Assembly: GCA_963691705.1 (NCBI GenBank)
Contig: OY829546.1
Coordinates: 29,544,040-29,608,039 of the forward strand
DNA length: 64,000 nucleotides
DNA from: Viola odorata
Lineage: Eukaryota; Streptophyta; Magnoliopsida; Malpighiales; Violaceae
Reading direction: 5' to 3'
The translations under genes were made by a program, and so were the position numbers. Under the pieces are notes generated by a model that had not been told where the DNA came from, did not search any database, and worked only from the letters and a program-made list of their open reading frames with translations. This document shows positions 9,901 to 24,900 of this stretch, one piece after another; the stretch's first letter is position 1; the number at the start of each line of letters is the position of its first letter.

Positions 9901-12900
9901 AAGTAAAGGATAGTTACCAAACTTGAACGCCTTGAGCTCCGCTACTAACTGATAAGGCTCCAGTCGCCTAGAGACTTAGCAATGAAATTGTGATCTAGTT
10001 CAAAGCTTGGATTTCGAATGCGGAAACATAACTCAAAGAAAACCGTGAAACTCCAACGCTGAGAGCTTTTGGCACTTCACGTCGAATCCCTTGAGGTTCT
10101 TGTGTCAAACCGATGAATCTCCAAGACTGGGTGCTCTTGGCAATTCAAAGACGAATGACTCAATAGATAGCAACATCGGGCTTTACTTGTGGCTACTCTC
10201 AGCTTGCGATACTAGGAATAGAACAAGGTTCCAAAGGAACGGTTTATGAGGACGCACCTCTCAAAGACAAAGTCTCGTTCTTTTTCCAAAAATATCATAG
10301 ATTATTTTATTCATACGGCAAGGCCTTTAAATAGGCTAGGAAAATTACAAACTTAGAAATAAATAATTCCTAAACAGATAATTCCTAAATAGATAATTCC
10401 TAAATAAATAATTCCTAAATAAATAATCCCTAAATAAATAATCCCTAAATAAGCCAAAACTCTATATAGTAATTAAAAATACATAAAATAGGAAATATTA
10501 ATCCATACCCTCCTTTGCCAAACCCTAGTCGTCGCCAAACCCTAGCCGACTTGGGCTTTCTGGTGCGCCTATGCGTGCGCTCTGCTTGGCCCACGCGGCT
10601 TGCGATACGAGGATCGTATGATCCCCTCCCTCTTATCAAAGGTTCGCCCTCGAATCTCATTCTGCATAGGGGTTGTATCGCAATCCCTCTTAGCATCAAG
10701 CCTTGCTTCTGCCATCTTTATTCACCTTAATCAAACTTAACACAAGAAAGTGGAAATCTATTTTCGGCGAACACAGTTTAGTAAACCAAGCACAAGTTTT
10801 GATTCCGATGTCCGAATTGCTTGATTCTTCTTGATTTAGATTCCTAACAGATAGGGCTTTCCAAGGAGCTAAGATTCACGGAAATTGGACTCCAATAGGT
10901 ATGTATTGAAATATGATTTCGAGACTAACACTTTTGTGGACTGTTTTTGTGACTCTTTTGTGACTCTTCTCGTGACTTAAATAAAAGACTCAAAATAGAA
11001 AAGTAATGACACTTTGGTGGACTGATTTTGTGACTCTAATTGACACAACGAAAAAAGTAAAGGATAGTTACCAAACTTGAACGCCTTGAGCTCCGCTACT
11101 AACTGATAAGGCTCCAGTCGCCTAGAGACTTAGCAATGAAATTGTGATCTAGTTCAAAGCTTGGATTTCGAATGCGGAAACATAACTCAAAGAAAACCGT
11201 GAAACTCCAACGCTGAGAGCTTTTGGCACTTCACGTCGAATCCCTTGAGGTTCTTGTGTCAAACCGATGAATCTCCAAGACTGGGTGCTCTTGGCAATTC
11301 AAAGACGAATGACTCAATAGATAGCAACATCGGGCTTTACTTGTGGCTACTCTCAGCTTGCGATACTAGGAATAGAACAAGGTTCCAAAGGAACGGTTTA
11401 TGAGGACGCACCTCTCAAAGACAAAGTCTCGTTCTTTTTCCAAAAATATCATAGATTATTTTATTCATACGGCAAGGCCTTTAAATAGGCTAGGAAAATT
11501 ACAAACTTAGAAATAAATAATTCCTAAACAGATAATTCCTAAATAGATAATTCCTAAATAAATAATTCCTAAATAAATAATCCCTAAATAAATAATCCCT
11601 AAATAAGCCAAAACTCTATATAGTAATTAAAAATACATAAAATAGGAAATATTAATCCATACCCTCCTTTGCCAAACCCTAGTCGTCGCCAAACCCTAGC
11701 CGACTTGGGCTTTCTGGTGCGCCTATGCGTGCGCTCTGCTTGGCCCACGCGGCTTGCGATACGAGGATCGTATGATCCCCTCCCTCTTATCAAAGGTTCG
11801 CCCTCGAATCTCATTCTGCATAGGGGTTGTATCGCAATCCCTCTTAGCATCAAGCCTTGCTTCTGCCATCTTTATTCACCTTAATCAAACTTAACACAAG
11901 AAAGTGGAAATCTATTTTCGGCGAACACAGTTTAGTAAACCAAGCACAACTTTTGATTCCGATGTCCGAATTGCTTGATTCTTCTTGATTTAGATTCCTA
12001 ACAGATAGGGCTTTCCAAGGAGCTAAGATTCACTGAAATTGGACTCCAATAGGTATGTATTGAAATATGATTTCGAGACTAACACTTTTGTGGACTATTT
12101 TTGTGACTCTTTTGTGACTCTTCTCGTGACTTAAATAAAAGACTCAAAATAGAAAAGTAATGACACTTTGGTGGACTGATTTTGTGACTCTAATTGACAC
12201 AACGAAAAAAGTAAAGGATAGTTACCAAACTTGAACGCCTTGAGCTCCGCTACTAACTGATAAGGCTCCAGTCGCCTAGAGACTTAGCAATGAAATTGTG
12301 ATCTAGTTCAAAGCTTGGATTTCGAATGCGGAAACATAACTCAAAGAAAACCGTGAAACTCCAACGCTGAGAGCTTTTGGCACTTCACGTCGAATCCCTT
12401 GAGGTTCTTGTGTCAAACCGATGAATCTCCAAGACTGGGTGCTCTTGGCAATTCAAAGACGAATGACTCAATAGATAGCAACATCGGGCTTTACTTGTGG
12501 CTACTCTCAGCTTGCGATACTAGGAATAGAACAAGGTTCCAAAGGAACGGTTTATGAGGACGCACCTCTCAAAGACAAAGTCTCGTTCTTTTTCCAAAAA
12601 TATCATAGATTATTTTATTCATACGGCAAGGCCTTTAAATAGGCTAGGAAAATTACAAACTTAGAAATAAATAATTCCTAAACAGATAATTCCTAAATAG
12701 ATAATTCCTAAATAAATAATTCCTAAATAAATAATCCCTAAATAAATAATCCCTAAATAAGCCAAAACTCTATATAGTAATTAAAAATACATAAAATAGG
12801 AAATATTAATCCATACCCTCCTTTGCCAAACCCTAGTCGTCGCCAAACCCTAGCCGACTTGGGCTTTCTGGTGCGCCTATGCGTGCGCTCTGCTTGGCCC

Positions 12901-15900
12901 ACGCGGCTTGCGATACGAGGATCGTATGATCCCCTCCCTCTTATCAAAGGTTCGCCCTCGAATCTCATTCTGCATAGGGGTTGTATCGCAATCCCTCTTA
13001 GCATCAAGCCTTGCTTCTGCCATCTTTATTCACCTTAATCAAACTTAACACAAGAAAGTGGAAATCTATTTTCGGCGAACACAGTTTAGTAAACCAAGCA
13101 CAACTTTTGATTCCGATGTCCGAATTGCTTGATTCTTCTTGATTTAGATTCCTAACAGATAGGGCTTTCCAAGGAGCTAAGATTCACTGAAATTGGACTC
13201 CAATAGGTATGTATTGAAATATGATTTCGAGACTAACACTTTTGTGGACTGTTTTTGTGACTCTTTTGTGACTCTTCTCGTGACTTAAATAAAAGACTCA
13301 AAATAGAAAAGTAATGACACTTTGGTGGACTGATTTTGTGACTCTAATTGACACAACGAAAAAAGTAAAGGATAGTTACCAAACTTGAACGCCTTGAGCT
13401 CCGCTACTAACTGATAAGGCTCCAGTCGCCTAGAGACTTAGCAATGAAATTGTGATCTAGTTCAAAGCTTGGATTTCGAATGCGGAAACATAACTCAAAG
13501 AAAACCGTGAAACTCCAACGCTGAGAGCTTTTGGCACTTCACGTCGAATCCCTTGAGGTTCTTGTGTCAAACCGATGAATCTCCAAGACTGGGTGCTCTT
13601 GGCAATTCAAAGACGAATGACTCAATAGATAGCAACATCGGGCTTTACTTGTGGCTACTCTCAGCTTGCGATACTAGGAATAGAACAAGGTTCCAAAGGA
13701 ACGGTTTATGAGGACGCACCTCTCAAAGACAAAGTCTCGTTCTTTTTCCAAAAATATCATAGATTATTTTATTCATACGGCAAGGCCTTTAAATAGGCTA
13801 GGAAAATTACAAACTTAGAAATAAATAATTCCTAAACAGATAATTCCTAAATAGATAATTCCTAAATAAATAATTCCTAAATAAATAATCCCTAAATAAA
13901 TAATCCCTAAATAAGCCAAAACTCTATATAGTAATTAAAAATACATAAAATAGGAAATATTAATCCATACCCTCCTTTGCCAAACCCTAGTCGTCGCCAA
14001 ACCCTAGCCGACTTGGGCTTTCTGGTGCGCCTATGCGTGCGCTCTGCTTGGCCCACGCGGCTTGCGATACGAGGATCGTATGATCCCCTCCCTCTTATCA
14101 AAGGTTCGCCCTCGAATCTCATTCTGCATAGGGGTTGTATCGCAATCCCTCTTAGCATCAAGCCTTGCTTCTGCCATCTTTATTCACCTTAATCAAACTT
14201 AACACAAGAAAGTGGAAATCTATTTTCGGCGAACACAGTTTAGTAAACCAAGCACAACTTTTGATTCCGATGTCCGAATTGCTTGATTCTTCTTGATTTA
14301 GATTCCTAACAGATAGGGCTTTCCAAGGAGCTAAGATTCACTGAAATTGGACTCCAATAGGTATGTATTGAAATATGATTTCGAGACTAACACTTTTGTG
14401 GACTGTTTTTGTGACTCTTTTGTGACTCTTCTCGTGACTTAAATAAAAGACTCAAAATAGAAAAGTAATGACACTTTGGTGGACTGATTTTGTGACTCTA
14501 ATTGACACAACGAAAAAAGTAAAGGATAGTTACCAAACTTGAACGCCTTGAGCTCCGCTACTAACTGATAAGGCTCCAGTCGCCTAGAGACTTAGCAATG
14601 AAATTGTGATCTAGTTCAAAGCTTGGATTTCGAATGCGGAAACATAACTCAAAGAAAACCGTGAAACTCCAACACTGAGAGCTTTTGGCACTTCACGTCG
14701 AATCCCTTGAGGTTCTTGTGTCAAACCGATGAATCTCCAAGACTGGGTGCTCTTGGCAATTCAAAGACGAATGACTCAATAGATAGCAACATCGGGCTTT
14801 ACTTGTGGCTACTCTCAGCTTGCGATACTAGGAATAGAACAAGGTTCCAAAGGAACGGTTTATGAGGACGCACCTCTCAAAGACAAAGTCTCGTTCTTTT
14901 TCCAAAAATATCATAGATTATTTTATTCATACGGCAAGGCCTTTAAATAGGCTAGGAAAATTACAAACTTAGAAATAAATAATTCCTAAACAGATAATTC
15001 CTAAATAGATAATTCCTAAATAAATAATTCCTAAATAAATAATCCCTAAATAAATAATCCCTAAATAAGCCAAAACTCTATATAGTAATTAAAAATACAT
15101 AAAATAGGAAATATTAATCCATACCCTCCTTTGCCAAACCCTAGTCGTCGCCAAACCCTAGCCGACTTGGGCTTTCTGGTGCGCCTATGCGTGCGCTCTG
15201 CTTGGCCCACGCGGCTTGCGATACGAGGATCGTATGATCCCCTCCCTCTTATCAAAGGTTCGCCCTCGAATCTCATTCTGCATAGGGGTTGTATCGCAAT
15301 CCCTCTTAGCATCAAGCCTTGCTTCTGCCATCTTTATTCACCTTAATCAAACTTAACACAAGAAAGTGGAAATCTATTTTCGGCGAACACAGTTTAGTAA
15401 ACCAAGCACAACTTTTGATTCCGATGTCCGAATTGCTTGATTCTTCTTGATTTAGATTCCTAACAGATAGGGCTTTCCAAGGAGCTAAGATTCACTGAAA
15501 TTGGACTCCAATAGGTATGTATTGAAATATGATTTCGAGACTAACACTTTTGTGGACTGTTTTTGTGACTCTTTTGTGACTCTTCTCGTGACTTAAATAA
15601 AAGACTCAAAATAGAAAAGTAATGACACTTTGGTGGACTGATTTTGTGACTCTAATTGACACAACGAAAAAAGTAAAGGATAGTTACCAAACTTGAACGC
15701 CTTGAGCTCCGCTACTAACTGATAAGGCTCCAGTCGCCTAGAGACTTAGCAATGAAATTGTGATCTAGTTCAAAGCTTGGATTTCGAATGCGGAAACATA
15801 ACTCAAAGAAAACCGTGAAACTCCAACGCTGAGAGCTTTTGGCACTTCACGTCGAATCCCTTGAGGTTCTTGTGTCAAACCGATGAATCTCCAAGACTGG

Positions 15901-18900
15901 GTGCTCTTGGCAATTCAAAGACGAATGACTCAATAGATAGCAACATCGGGCTTTACTTGTGGCTACTCTCAGCTTGCGATACTAGGAATAGAACAAGGTT
16001 CCAAAGGAACGGTTTATGAGGACGCACCTCTCAAAGACAAAGTCTCGTTCTTTTTCCAAAAATATCATAGATTATTTTATTCATACGGCAAGGCCTTTAA
16101 ATAGGCTAGGAAAATTACAAACTTAGAAATAAATAATTCCTAAACAGATAATTCCTAAATAGATAATTCCTAAATAAATAATTCCTAAATAAATAATCCC
16201 TAAATAAATAATCCCTAAATAAGCCAAAACTCTATATAGTAATTAAAAATACATAAAATAGGAAATATTAATCCATACCCTCCTTTGCCTAACCCTAGTC
16301 GTCGCCAAACCCTAGCCGACTTGGGCTTTCTGGTGCGCCTATGCGTGCGCTCTGCTTGGCCCACGCGGCTTGCGATACGAGGATCGTATGATCCCCTCCC
16401 TCTTATCAAAGGTTCGCCCTCGAATCTCATTCTGCATAGGGGTTGTATCGCAATCCCTCTTAGCATCAAGCCTTGCTTCTGCCATCTTTATTCACCTTAA
16501 TCAAACTTAACACAAGAAAGTGGAAATCTATTTTCGGCGAACACAGTTTAGTAAACCAAGCACAACTTTTGATTCCGATGTCCGAATTGCTTGATTCTTC
16601 TTGATTTAGATTCCTAACAGATAGGGCTTTCCAAGGAGCTAAGATTCACTGAAATTGGACTCCAATAGGTATGTATTGAAATATGATTTCGAGACTAACA
16701 CTTTTGTGGACTGTTTTTGTGACTCTTTTGTGACTCTTCTCGTGACTTAAATAAAAGACTCAAAATAGAAAAGTAATGACACTTTGGTGGACTGATTTTG
16801 TGACTCTAATTGACACAACGAAAAAAGTAAAGGATAGTTACCAAACTTGAACGCCTTGAGCTCCGCTACTAACTGATAAGGCTCCAGTCGCCTAGAGACT
16901 TAGCAATGAAATTGTGATCTAGTTCAAAGCTTGGATTTCGAATGCGGAAACATAACTCAAAGAAAACCGTGAAACTCCAACGCTGAGAGCTTTTGGCACT
17001 TCACGTCGAATCCCTTGAGGTTCTTGTGTCAAACCGATGAATCTCCAAGACTGGGTGCTCTTGGCAATTCAAAGACGAATGACTCAATAGATAGCAACAT
17101 CGGGCTTTACTTGTGGCTACTCTCAGCTTGCGATACTAGGAATAGAACAAGGTTCCAAAGGAACGGTTTATGAGGACGCACCTCTCAAAGACAAAGTCTC
17201 GTTCTTTTTCCAAAAATATCATAGATTATTTTATTCATACGGCAAGGCCTTTAAATAGGCTAGGAAAATTACAAACTTAGAAATAAATAATTCCTAAACA
17301 GATAATTCCTAAATAGATAATTCCTAAATAAATAATTCCTAAATAAATAATCCCTAAATAAATAATCCCTAAATAAGCCAAAACTCTATATAGTAATTAA
17401 AAATACATAAAATAGGAAATATTAATCCATACCCTCCTTTGCCAAACCCTAGTCGTCGCCAAACCCTAGCCGACTTGGGCTTTCTGGTGCGCCTATGCGT
17501 GCGCTCTGCTTGGCCCACGCGGCTTGCGATACGAGGATCGTATGATCCCCTCCCTCTTATCAAAGGTTCGCCCTCGAATCTCATTCTGCATAGGGGTTGT
17601 ATCGCAATCCCTCTTAGCATCAAGCCTTGCTTCTGCCATCTTTATTCACCTTAATCAAACTTAACACAAGAAAGTGGAAATCTATTTTCGGCGAACACAG
17701 TTTAGTAAACCAAGCACAACTTTTGATTCCGATGTCCGAATTGCTTGATTCTTCTTGATTTAGATTCCTAACAGATAGGGCTTTCCAAGGAGCTAAGATT
17801 CACTGAAATTGGACTCCAATAGGTATGTATTGAAATATGATTTCGAGACTAACACTTTTGTGGACTGTTTTTGTGACTCTTTTGTGACTCTTCTCGTGAC
17901 TTAAATAAAAGACTCAAAATAGAAAAGTAATGACACTTTGGTGGACTGATTTTGTGACTCTAATTGACACAACGAAAAAAGTAAAGGATAGTTACCAAAC
18001 TTGAACGCCTTGAGCTCCGCTACTAACTGATAAGGCTCCAGTCGCCTAGAGACTTAGCAATGAAATTGTGATCTAGTTCAAAGCTTGGATTTCGAATGCG
18101 GAAACATAACTCAAAGAAAACCGTGAAACTCCAACACTGAGAGCTTTTGGCACTTCACGTCGAATCCCTTGAGGTTCTTGTGTCAAACCGATGAATCTCC
18201 AAGACTGGGTGCTCTTGGCAATTCAAAGACGAATGACTCAATAGATAGCAACATCGGGCTTTACTTGTGGCTACTCTCAGCTTGCGATACTAGGAATAGA
18301 ACAAGGTTCCAAAGGAACGGTTTATGAGGACGCACCTCTCAAAGACAAAGTCTCGTTCTTTTTCCAAAAATATCATAGATTATTTTATTCATACGGCAAG
18401 GCCTTTAAATAGGCTAGGAAAATTACAAACTTAGAAATAAATAATTCCTAAACAGATAATTCCTAAATAGATAATTCCTAAATAAATAATTCCTAAATAA
18501 ATAATCCCTAAATAAATAATCCCTAAATAAGCCAAAACTCTATATAGTAATTAAAAATACATAAAATAGGAAATATTAATCCATACCCTCCTTTGCCAAA
18601 CCCTAGTCGTCGCCAAACCCTAGCCGACTTGGGCTTTCTGGTGCGCCTATGCGTGCGCTCTGCTTGGCCCACGCGGCTTGCGATACGAGGATCGTATGAT
18701 CCCCTCCCTCTTATCAAAGGTTCGCCCTCGAATCTCATTCTGCATAGGGGTTGTATCGCAATCCCTCTTAGCATCAAGCCTTGCTTCTGCCATCTTTATT
18801 CACCTTAATCAAACTTAACACAAGAAAGTGGAAATCTATTTTCGGCGAACACAGTTTAGTAAACCAAGCACAACTTTTGATTCCGATGTCCGAATTGCTT

Positions 18901-21900
18901 GATTCTTCTTGATTTAGATTCCTAACAGATAGGGCTTTCCAAGGAGCTAAGATTCACTGAAATTGGACTCCAATAGGTATGTATTGAAATATGATTTCGA
19001 GACTAACACTTTTGTGGACTGTTTTTGTGACTCTTTTGTGACTCTTCTCGTGACTTAAATAAAAGACTCAAAATAGAAAAGTAATGACACTTTGGTGGAC
19101 TGATTTTGTGACTCTAATTGACACAACGAAAAAAGTAAAGGATAGTTACCAAACTTGAACGCCTTGAGCTCCGCTACTAACTGATAAGGCTCCAGTCGCC
19201 TAGAGACTTAGCAATGAAATTGTGATCTAGTTCAAAGCTTGGATTTCGAATGCGGAAACATAACTCAAAGAAAACCGTGAAACTCCAACGCTGAGAGCTT
19301 TTGGCACTTCACGTCGAATCCCTTGAGGTTCTTGTGTCAAACCGATGAATCTCCAAGACTGGGTGCTCTTGGCAATTCAAAGACGAATGACTCAATAGAT
19401 AGCAACATCGGGCTTTACTTGTGGCTACTCTCAGCTTGCGATACTAGGAATAGAACAAGGTTCCAAAGGAACGGTTTATGAGGACGCACCTCTCAAAGAC
19501 AAAGTCTCGTTCTTTTTCCAAAAATATCATAGATTATTTTATTCATACGGCAAGGCCTTTAAATAGGCTAGGAAAATTACAAACTTAGAAATAAATAATT
19601 CCTAAACAGATAATTCCTAAATAGATAATTCCTAAATAAATAATTCCTAAATAAATAATCCCTAAATAAATAATCCCTAAATAAGCCAAAACTCTATATA
19701 GTAATTAAAAATACATAAAATAGGAAATATTAATCCATACCCTCCTTTGCCAAACCCTAGTCGTCGCCAAACCCTAGCCGACTTGGGCTTTCTGGTGCGC
19801 CTATGCGTGCGCTCTGCTTGGCCCACGCGGCTTGCGATACGAGGATCGTATGATCCCCTCCCTCTTATCAAAGGTTCGCCCTCGAATCTCATTCTGCATA
19901 GGGGTTGTATCGCAATCCCTCTTAGCATCAAGCCTTGCTTCTGCCATCTTTATTCACCTTAATCAAACTTAACACAAGAAAGTGGAAATCTATTTTCGGC
20001 GAACACAGTTTAGTAAACCAAGCACAACTTTTGATTCCGATGTCCGAATTGCTTGATTCTTCTTGATTTAGATTCCTAACAGATAGGGCTTTCCAAGGAG
20101 CTAAGATTCACTGAAATTGGACTCCAATAGGTATGTATTGAAATATGATTTCGAGACTAACACTTTTGTGGACTGTTTTTGTGACTCTTTTGTGACTCTT
20201 CTCGTGACTTAAATAAAAGACTCAAAATAGAAAAGTAATGACACTTTGGTGGACTGATTTTGTGACTCTAATTGACACAACGAAAAAAGTAAAGGATAGT
20301 TACCAAACTTGAACGCCTTGAGCTCCGCTACTAACTGATAAGGCTCCAGTCGCCTAGAGACTTAGCAATGAAATTGTGATCTAGTTCAAAGCTTGGATTT
20401 CGAATGCGGAAACATAACTCAAAGAAAACCGTGAAACTCCAACGCTGAGAGCTTTTGGCACTTCACGTCGAATCCCTTGAGGTTCTTGTGTCAAACCGAT
20501 GAATCTCCAAGACTGGGTGCTCTTGGCAATTCAAAGACGAATGACTCAATAGATAGCAACATCGGGCTTTACTTGTGGCTACTCTCAGCTTGCGATACTA
20601 GGAATAGAACAAGGTTCCAAAGGAACGGTTTATGAGGACGCACCTCTCAAAGACAAAGTCTCGTTCTTTTTCCAAAAATATCATAGATTATTTTATTCAT
20701 ACGGCAAGGCCTTTAAATAGGCTAGGAAAATTACAAACTTAGAAATAAATAATTCCTAAACAGATAATTCCTAAATAGATAATTCCTAAATAAATAATTC
20801 CTAAATAAATAATCCCTAAATAAATAATCCCTAAATAAGCCAAAACTCTATATAGTAATTAAAAATACATAAAATAGGAAATATTAATCCATACCCTCCT
20901 TTGCCAAACCCTAGTCGTCGCCAAACCCTAGCCGACTTGGGCTTTCTGGTGCGCCTATGCGTGCGCTCTGCTTGGCCCACGCGGCTTGCGATACGAGGAT
21001 CGTATGATCCCCTCCCTCTTATCAAAGGTTCGCCCTCGAATCTCATTCTGCATAGGGGTTGTATCGCAATCCCTCTTAGCATCAAGCCTTGCTTCTGCCA
21101 TCTTTATTCACCTTAATCAAACTTAACACAAGAAAGTGGAAATCTATTTTCGGCGAACACAGTTTAGTAAACCAAGCACAACTTTTGATTCCGATGTCCG
21201 AATTGCTTGATTCTTCTTGATTTAGATTCCTAACAGATAGGGCTTTCCAAGGAGCTAAGATTCACTGAAATTGGACTCCAATAGGTATGTATTGAAATAT
21301 GATTTCGAGACTAACACTTTTGTGGACTGTTTTTGTGACTCTTTTGTGACTCTTCTCGTGACTTAAATAAAAGACTCAAAATAGAAAAGTAATGACACTT
21401 TGGTGGACTGATTTTGTGACTCTAATTGACACAACGAAAAAAGTAAAGGATAGTTACCAAACTTGAACGCCTTGAGCTCCGCTACTAACTGATAAGGCTC
21501 CAGTCGCCTAGAGACTTAGCAATGAAATTGTGATCTAGTTCAAAGCTTGGATTTCGAATGCGGAAACATAACTCAAAGAAAACCGTGAAACTCCAACACT
21601 GAGAGCTTTTGGCACTTCACGTCGAATCCCTTGAGGTTCTTGTGTCAAACCGATGAATCTCCAAGACTGGGTGCTCTTGGCAATTCAAAGACGAATGACT
21701 CAATAGATAGCAACATCGGGCTTTACTTGTGGCTACTCTCAGCTTGCGATACTAGGAATAGAACAAGGTTCCAAAGGAACGGTTTATGAGGACGCACCTC
21801 TCAAAGACAAAGTCTCGTTCTTTTTCCAAAAATATCATAGATTATTTTATTCATACGGCAAGGCCTTTAAATAGGCTAGGAAAATTACAAACTTAGAAAT

Positions 21901-24900
21901 AAATAATTCCTAAACAGATAATTCCTAAATAGATAATTCCTAAATAAATAATTCCTAAATAAATAATCCCTAAATAAATAATCCCTAAATAAGCCAAAAC
22001 TCTATATAGTAATTAAAAATACATAAAATAGGAAATATTAATCCATACCCTCCTTTGCCAAACCCTAGTCGTCGCCAAACCCTAGCCGACTTGGGCTTTC
22101 TGGTGCGCCTATGCGTGCGCTCTGCTTGGCCCACGCGGCTTGCGATACGAGGATCGTATGATCCCCTCCCTCTTATCAAAGGTTCGCCCTCGAATCTCAT
22201 TCTGCATAGGGGTTGTATCGCAATCCCTCTTAGCATCAAGCCTTGCTTCTGCCATCTTTATTCACCTTAATCAAACTTAACACAAGAAAGTGGAAATCTA
22301 TTTTCGGCGAACACAGTTTAGTAAACCAAGCACAACTTTTGATTCCGATGTCCGAATTGCTTGATTCTTCTTGATTTAGATTCCTAACAGATAGGGCTTT
22401 CCAAGGAGCTAAGATTCACTGAAATTGGACTCCAATAGGTATGTATTGAAATATGATTTCGAGACTAACACTTTTGTGGACTGTTTTTGTGACTCTTTTG
22501 TGACTCTTCTCGTGACTTAAATAAAAGACTCAAAATAGAAAAGTAATGACACTTTGGTGGACTGATTTTGTGACTCTAATTGACACAACGAAAAAAGTAA
22601 AGGATAGTTACCAAACTTGAACGCCTTGAGCTCCGCTACTAACTGATAAGGCTCCAGTCGCCTAGAGACTTAGCAATGAAATTGTGATCTAGTTCAAAGC
22701 TTGGATTTCGAATGCGGAAACATAACTCAAAGAAAACCGTGAAACTCCAACACTGAGAGCTTTTGGCACTTCACGTCGAATCCCTTGAGGTTCTTGTGTC
22801 AAACCGATGAATCTCCAAGACTGGGTGCTCTTGGCAATTCAAAGACGAATGACTCAATAGATAGCAACATCGGGCTTTACTTGTGGCTACTCTCAGCTTG
22901 CGATACTAGGAATAGAACAAGGTTCCAAAGGAACGGTTTATGAGGACGCACCTCTCAAAGACAAAGTCTCGTTCTTTTTCCAAAAATATCATAGATTATT
23001 TTATTCATACGGCAAGGCCTTTAAATAGGCTAGGAAAATTACAAACTTAGAAATAAATAATTCCTAAACAGATAATTCCTAAATAGATAATTCCTAAATA
23101 AATAATTCCTAAATAAATAATCCCTAAATAAATAATCCCTAAATAAGCCAAAACTCTATATAGTAATTAAAAATACATAAAATAGGAAATATTAATCCAT
23201 ACCCTCCTTTGCCAAACCCTAGTCGTCGCCAAACCCTAGCCGACTTGGGCTTTCTGGTGCGCCTATGCGTGCGCTCTGCTTGGCCCACGCGGCTTGCGAT
23301 ACGAGGATCGTATGATCCCCTCCCTCTTATCAAAGGTTCGCCCTCGAATCTCATTCTGCATAGGGGTTGTATCGCAATCCCTCTTAGCATCAAGCCTTGC
23401 TTCTGCCATCTTTATTCACCTTAATCAAACTTAACACAAGAAAGTGGAAATCTATTTTCGGCGAACACAGTTTAGTAAACCAAGCACAACTTTTGATTCC
23501 GATGTCCGAATTGCTTGATTCTTCTTGATTTAGATTCCTAACAGATAGGGCTTTCCAAGGAGCTAAGATTCACTGAAATTGGACTCCAATAGGTATGTAT
23601 TGAAATATGATTTCGAGACTAACACTTTTGTGGACTGTTTTTGTGACTCTTTTGTGACTCTTCTCGTGACTTAAATAAAAGACTCAAAATAGAAAAGTAA
23701 TGACACTTTGGTGGACTGATTTTGTGACTCTAATTGACACAACGAAAAAAGTAAAGGATAGTTACCAAACTTGAACGCCTTGAGCTCCGCTACTAACTGA
23801 TAAGGCTCCAGTCGCCTAGAGACTTAGCAATGAAATTGTGATCTAGTTCAAAGCTTGGATTTCGAATGCGGAAACATAACTCAAAGAAAACCGTGAAACT
23901 CCAACGCTGAGAGCTTTTGGCACTTCACGTCGAATCCCTTGAGGTTCTTGTGTCAAACCGATGAATCTCCAAGACTGGGTGCTCTTGGCAATTCAAAGAC
24001 GAATGACTCAATAGATAGCAACATCGGGCTTTACTTGTGGCTACTCTCAGCTTGCGATACTAGGAATAGAACAAGGTTCCAAAGGAACGGTTTATGAGGA
24101 CGCACCTCTCAAAGACAAAGTCTCGTTCTTTTTCCAAAAATATCATAGATTATTTTATTCATACGGCAAGGCCTTTAAATAGGCTAGGAAAATTACAAAC
24201 TTAGAAATAAATAATTCCTAAACAGATAATTCCTAAATAGATAATTCCTAAATAAATAATTCCTAAATAAATAATCCCTAAATAAATAATCCCTAAATAA
24301 GCCAAAACTCTATATAGTAATTAAAAATACATAAAATAGGAAATATTAATCCATACCCTCCTTTGCCAAACCCTAGTCGTCGCCAAACCCTAGCCGACTT
24401 GGGCTTTCTGGTGCGCCTATGCGTGCGCTCTGCTTGGCCCACGCGGCTTGCGATACGAGGATCGTATGATCCCCTCCCTCTTATCAAAGGTTCGCCCTCG
24501 AATCTCATTCTGCATAGGGGTTGTATCGCAATCCCTCTTAGCATCAAGCCTTGCTTCTGCCATCTTTATTCACCTTAATCAAACTTAACACAAGAAAGTG
24601 GAAATCTATTTTCGGCGAACACAGTTTAGTAAACCAAGCACAACTTTTGATTCCGATGTCCGAATTGCTTGATTCTTCTTGATTTAGATTCCTAACAGAT
24701 AGGGCTTTCCAAGGAGCTAAGATTCACTGAAATTGGACTCCAATAGGTATGTATTGAAATATGATTTCGAGACTAACACTTTTGTGGACTGTTTTTGTGA
24801 CTCTTTTGTGACTCTTCTCGTGACTTAAATAAAAGACTCAAAATAGAAAAGTAATGACACTTTGGTGGACTGATTTTGTGACTCTAATTGACACAACGAA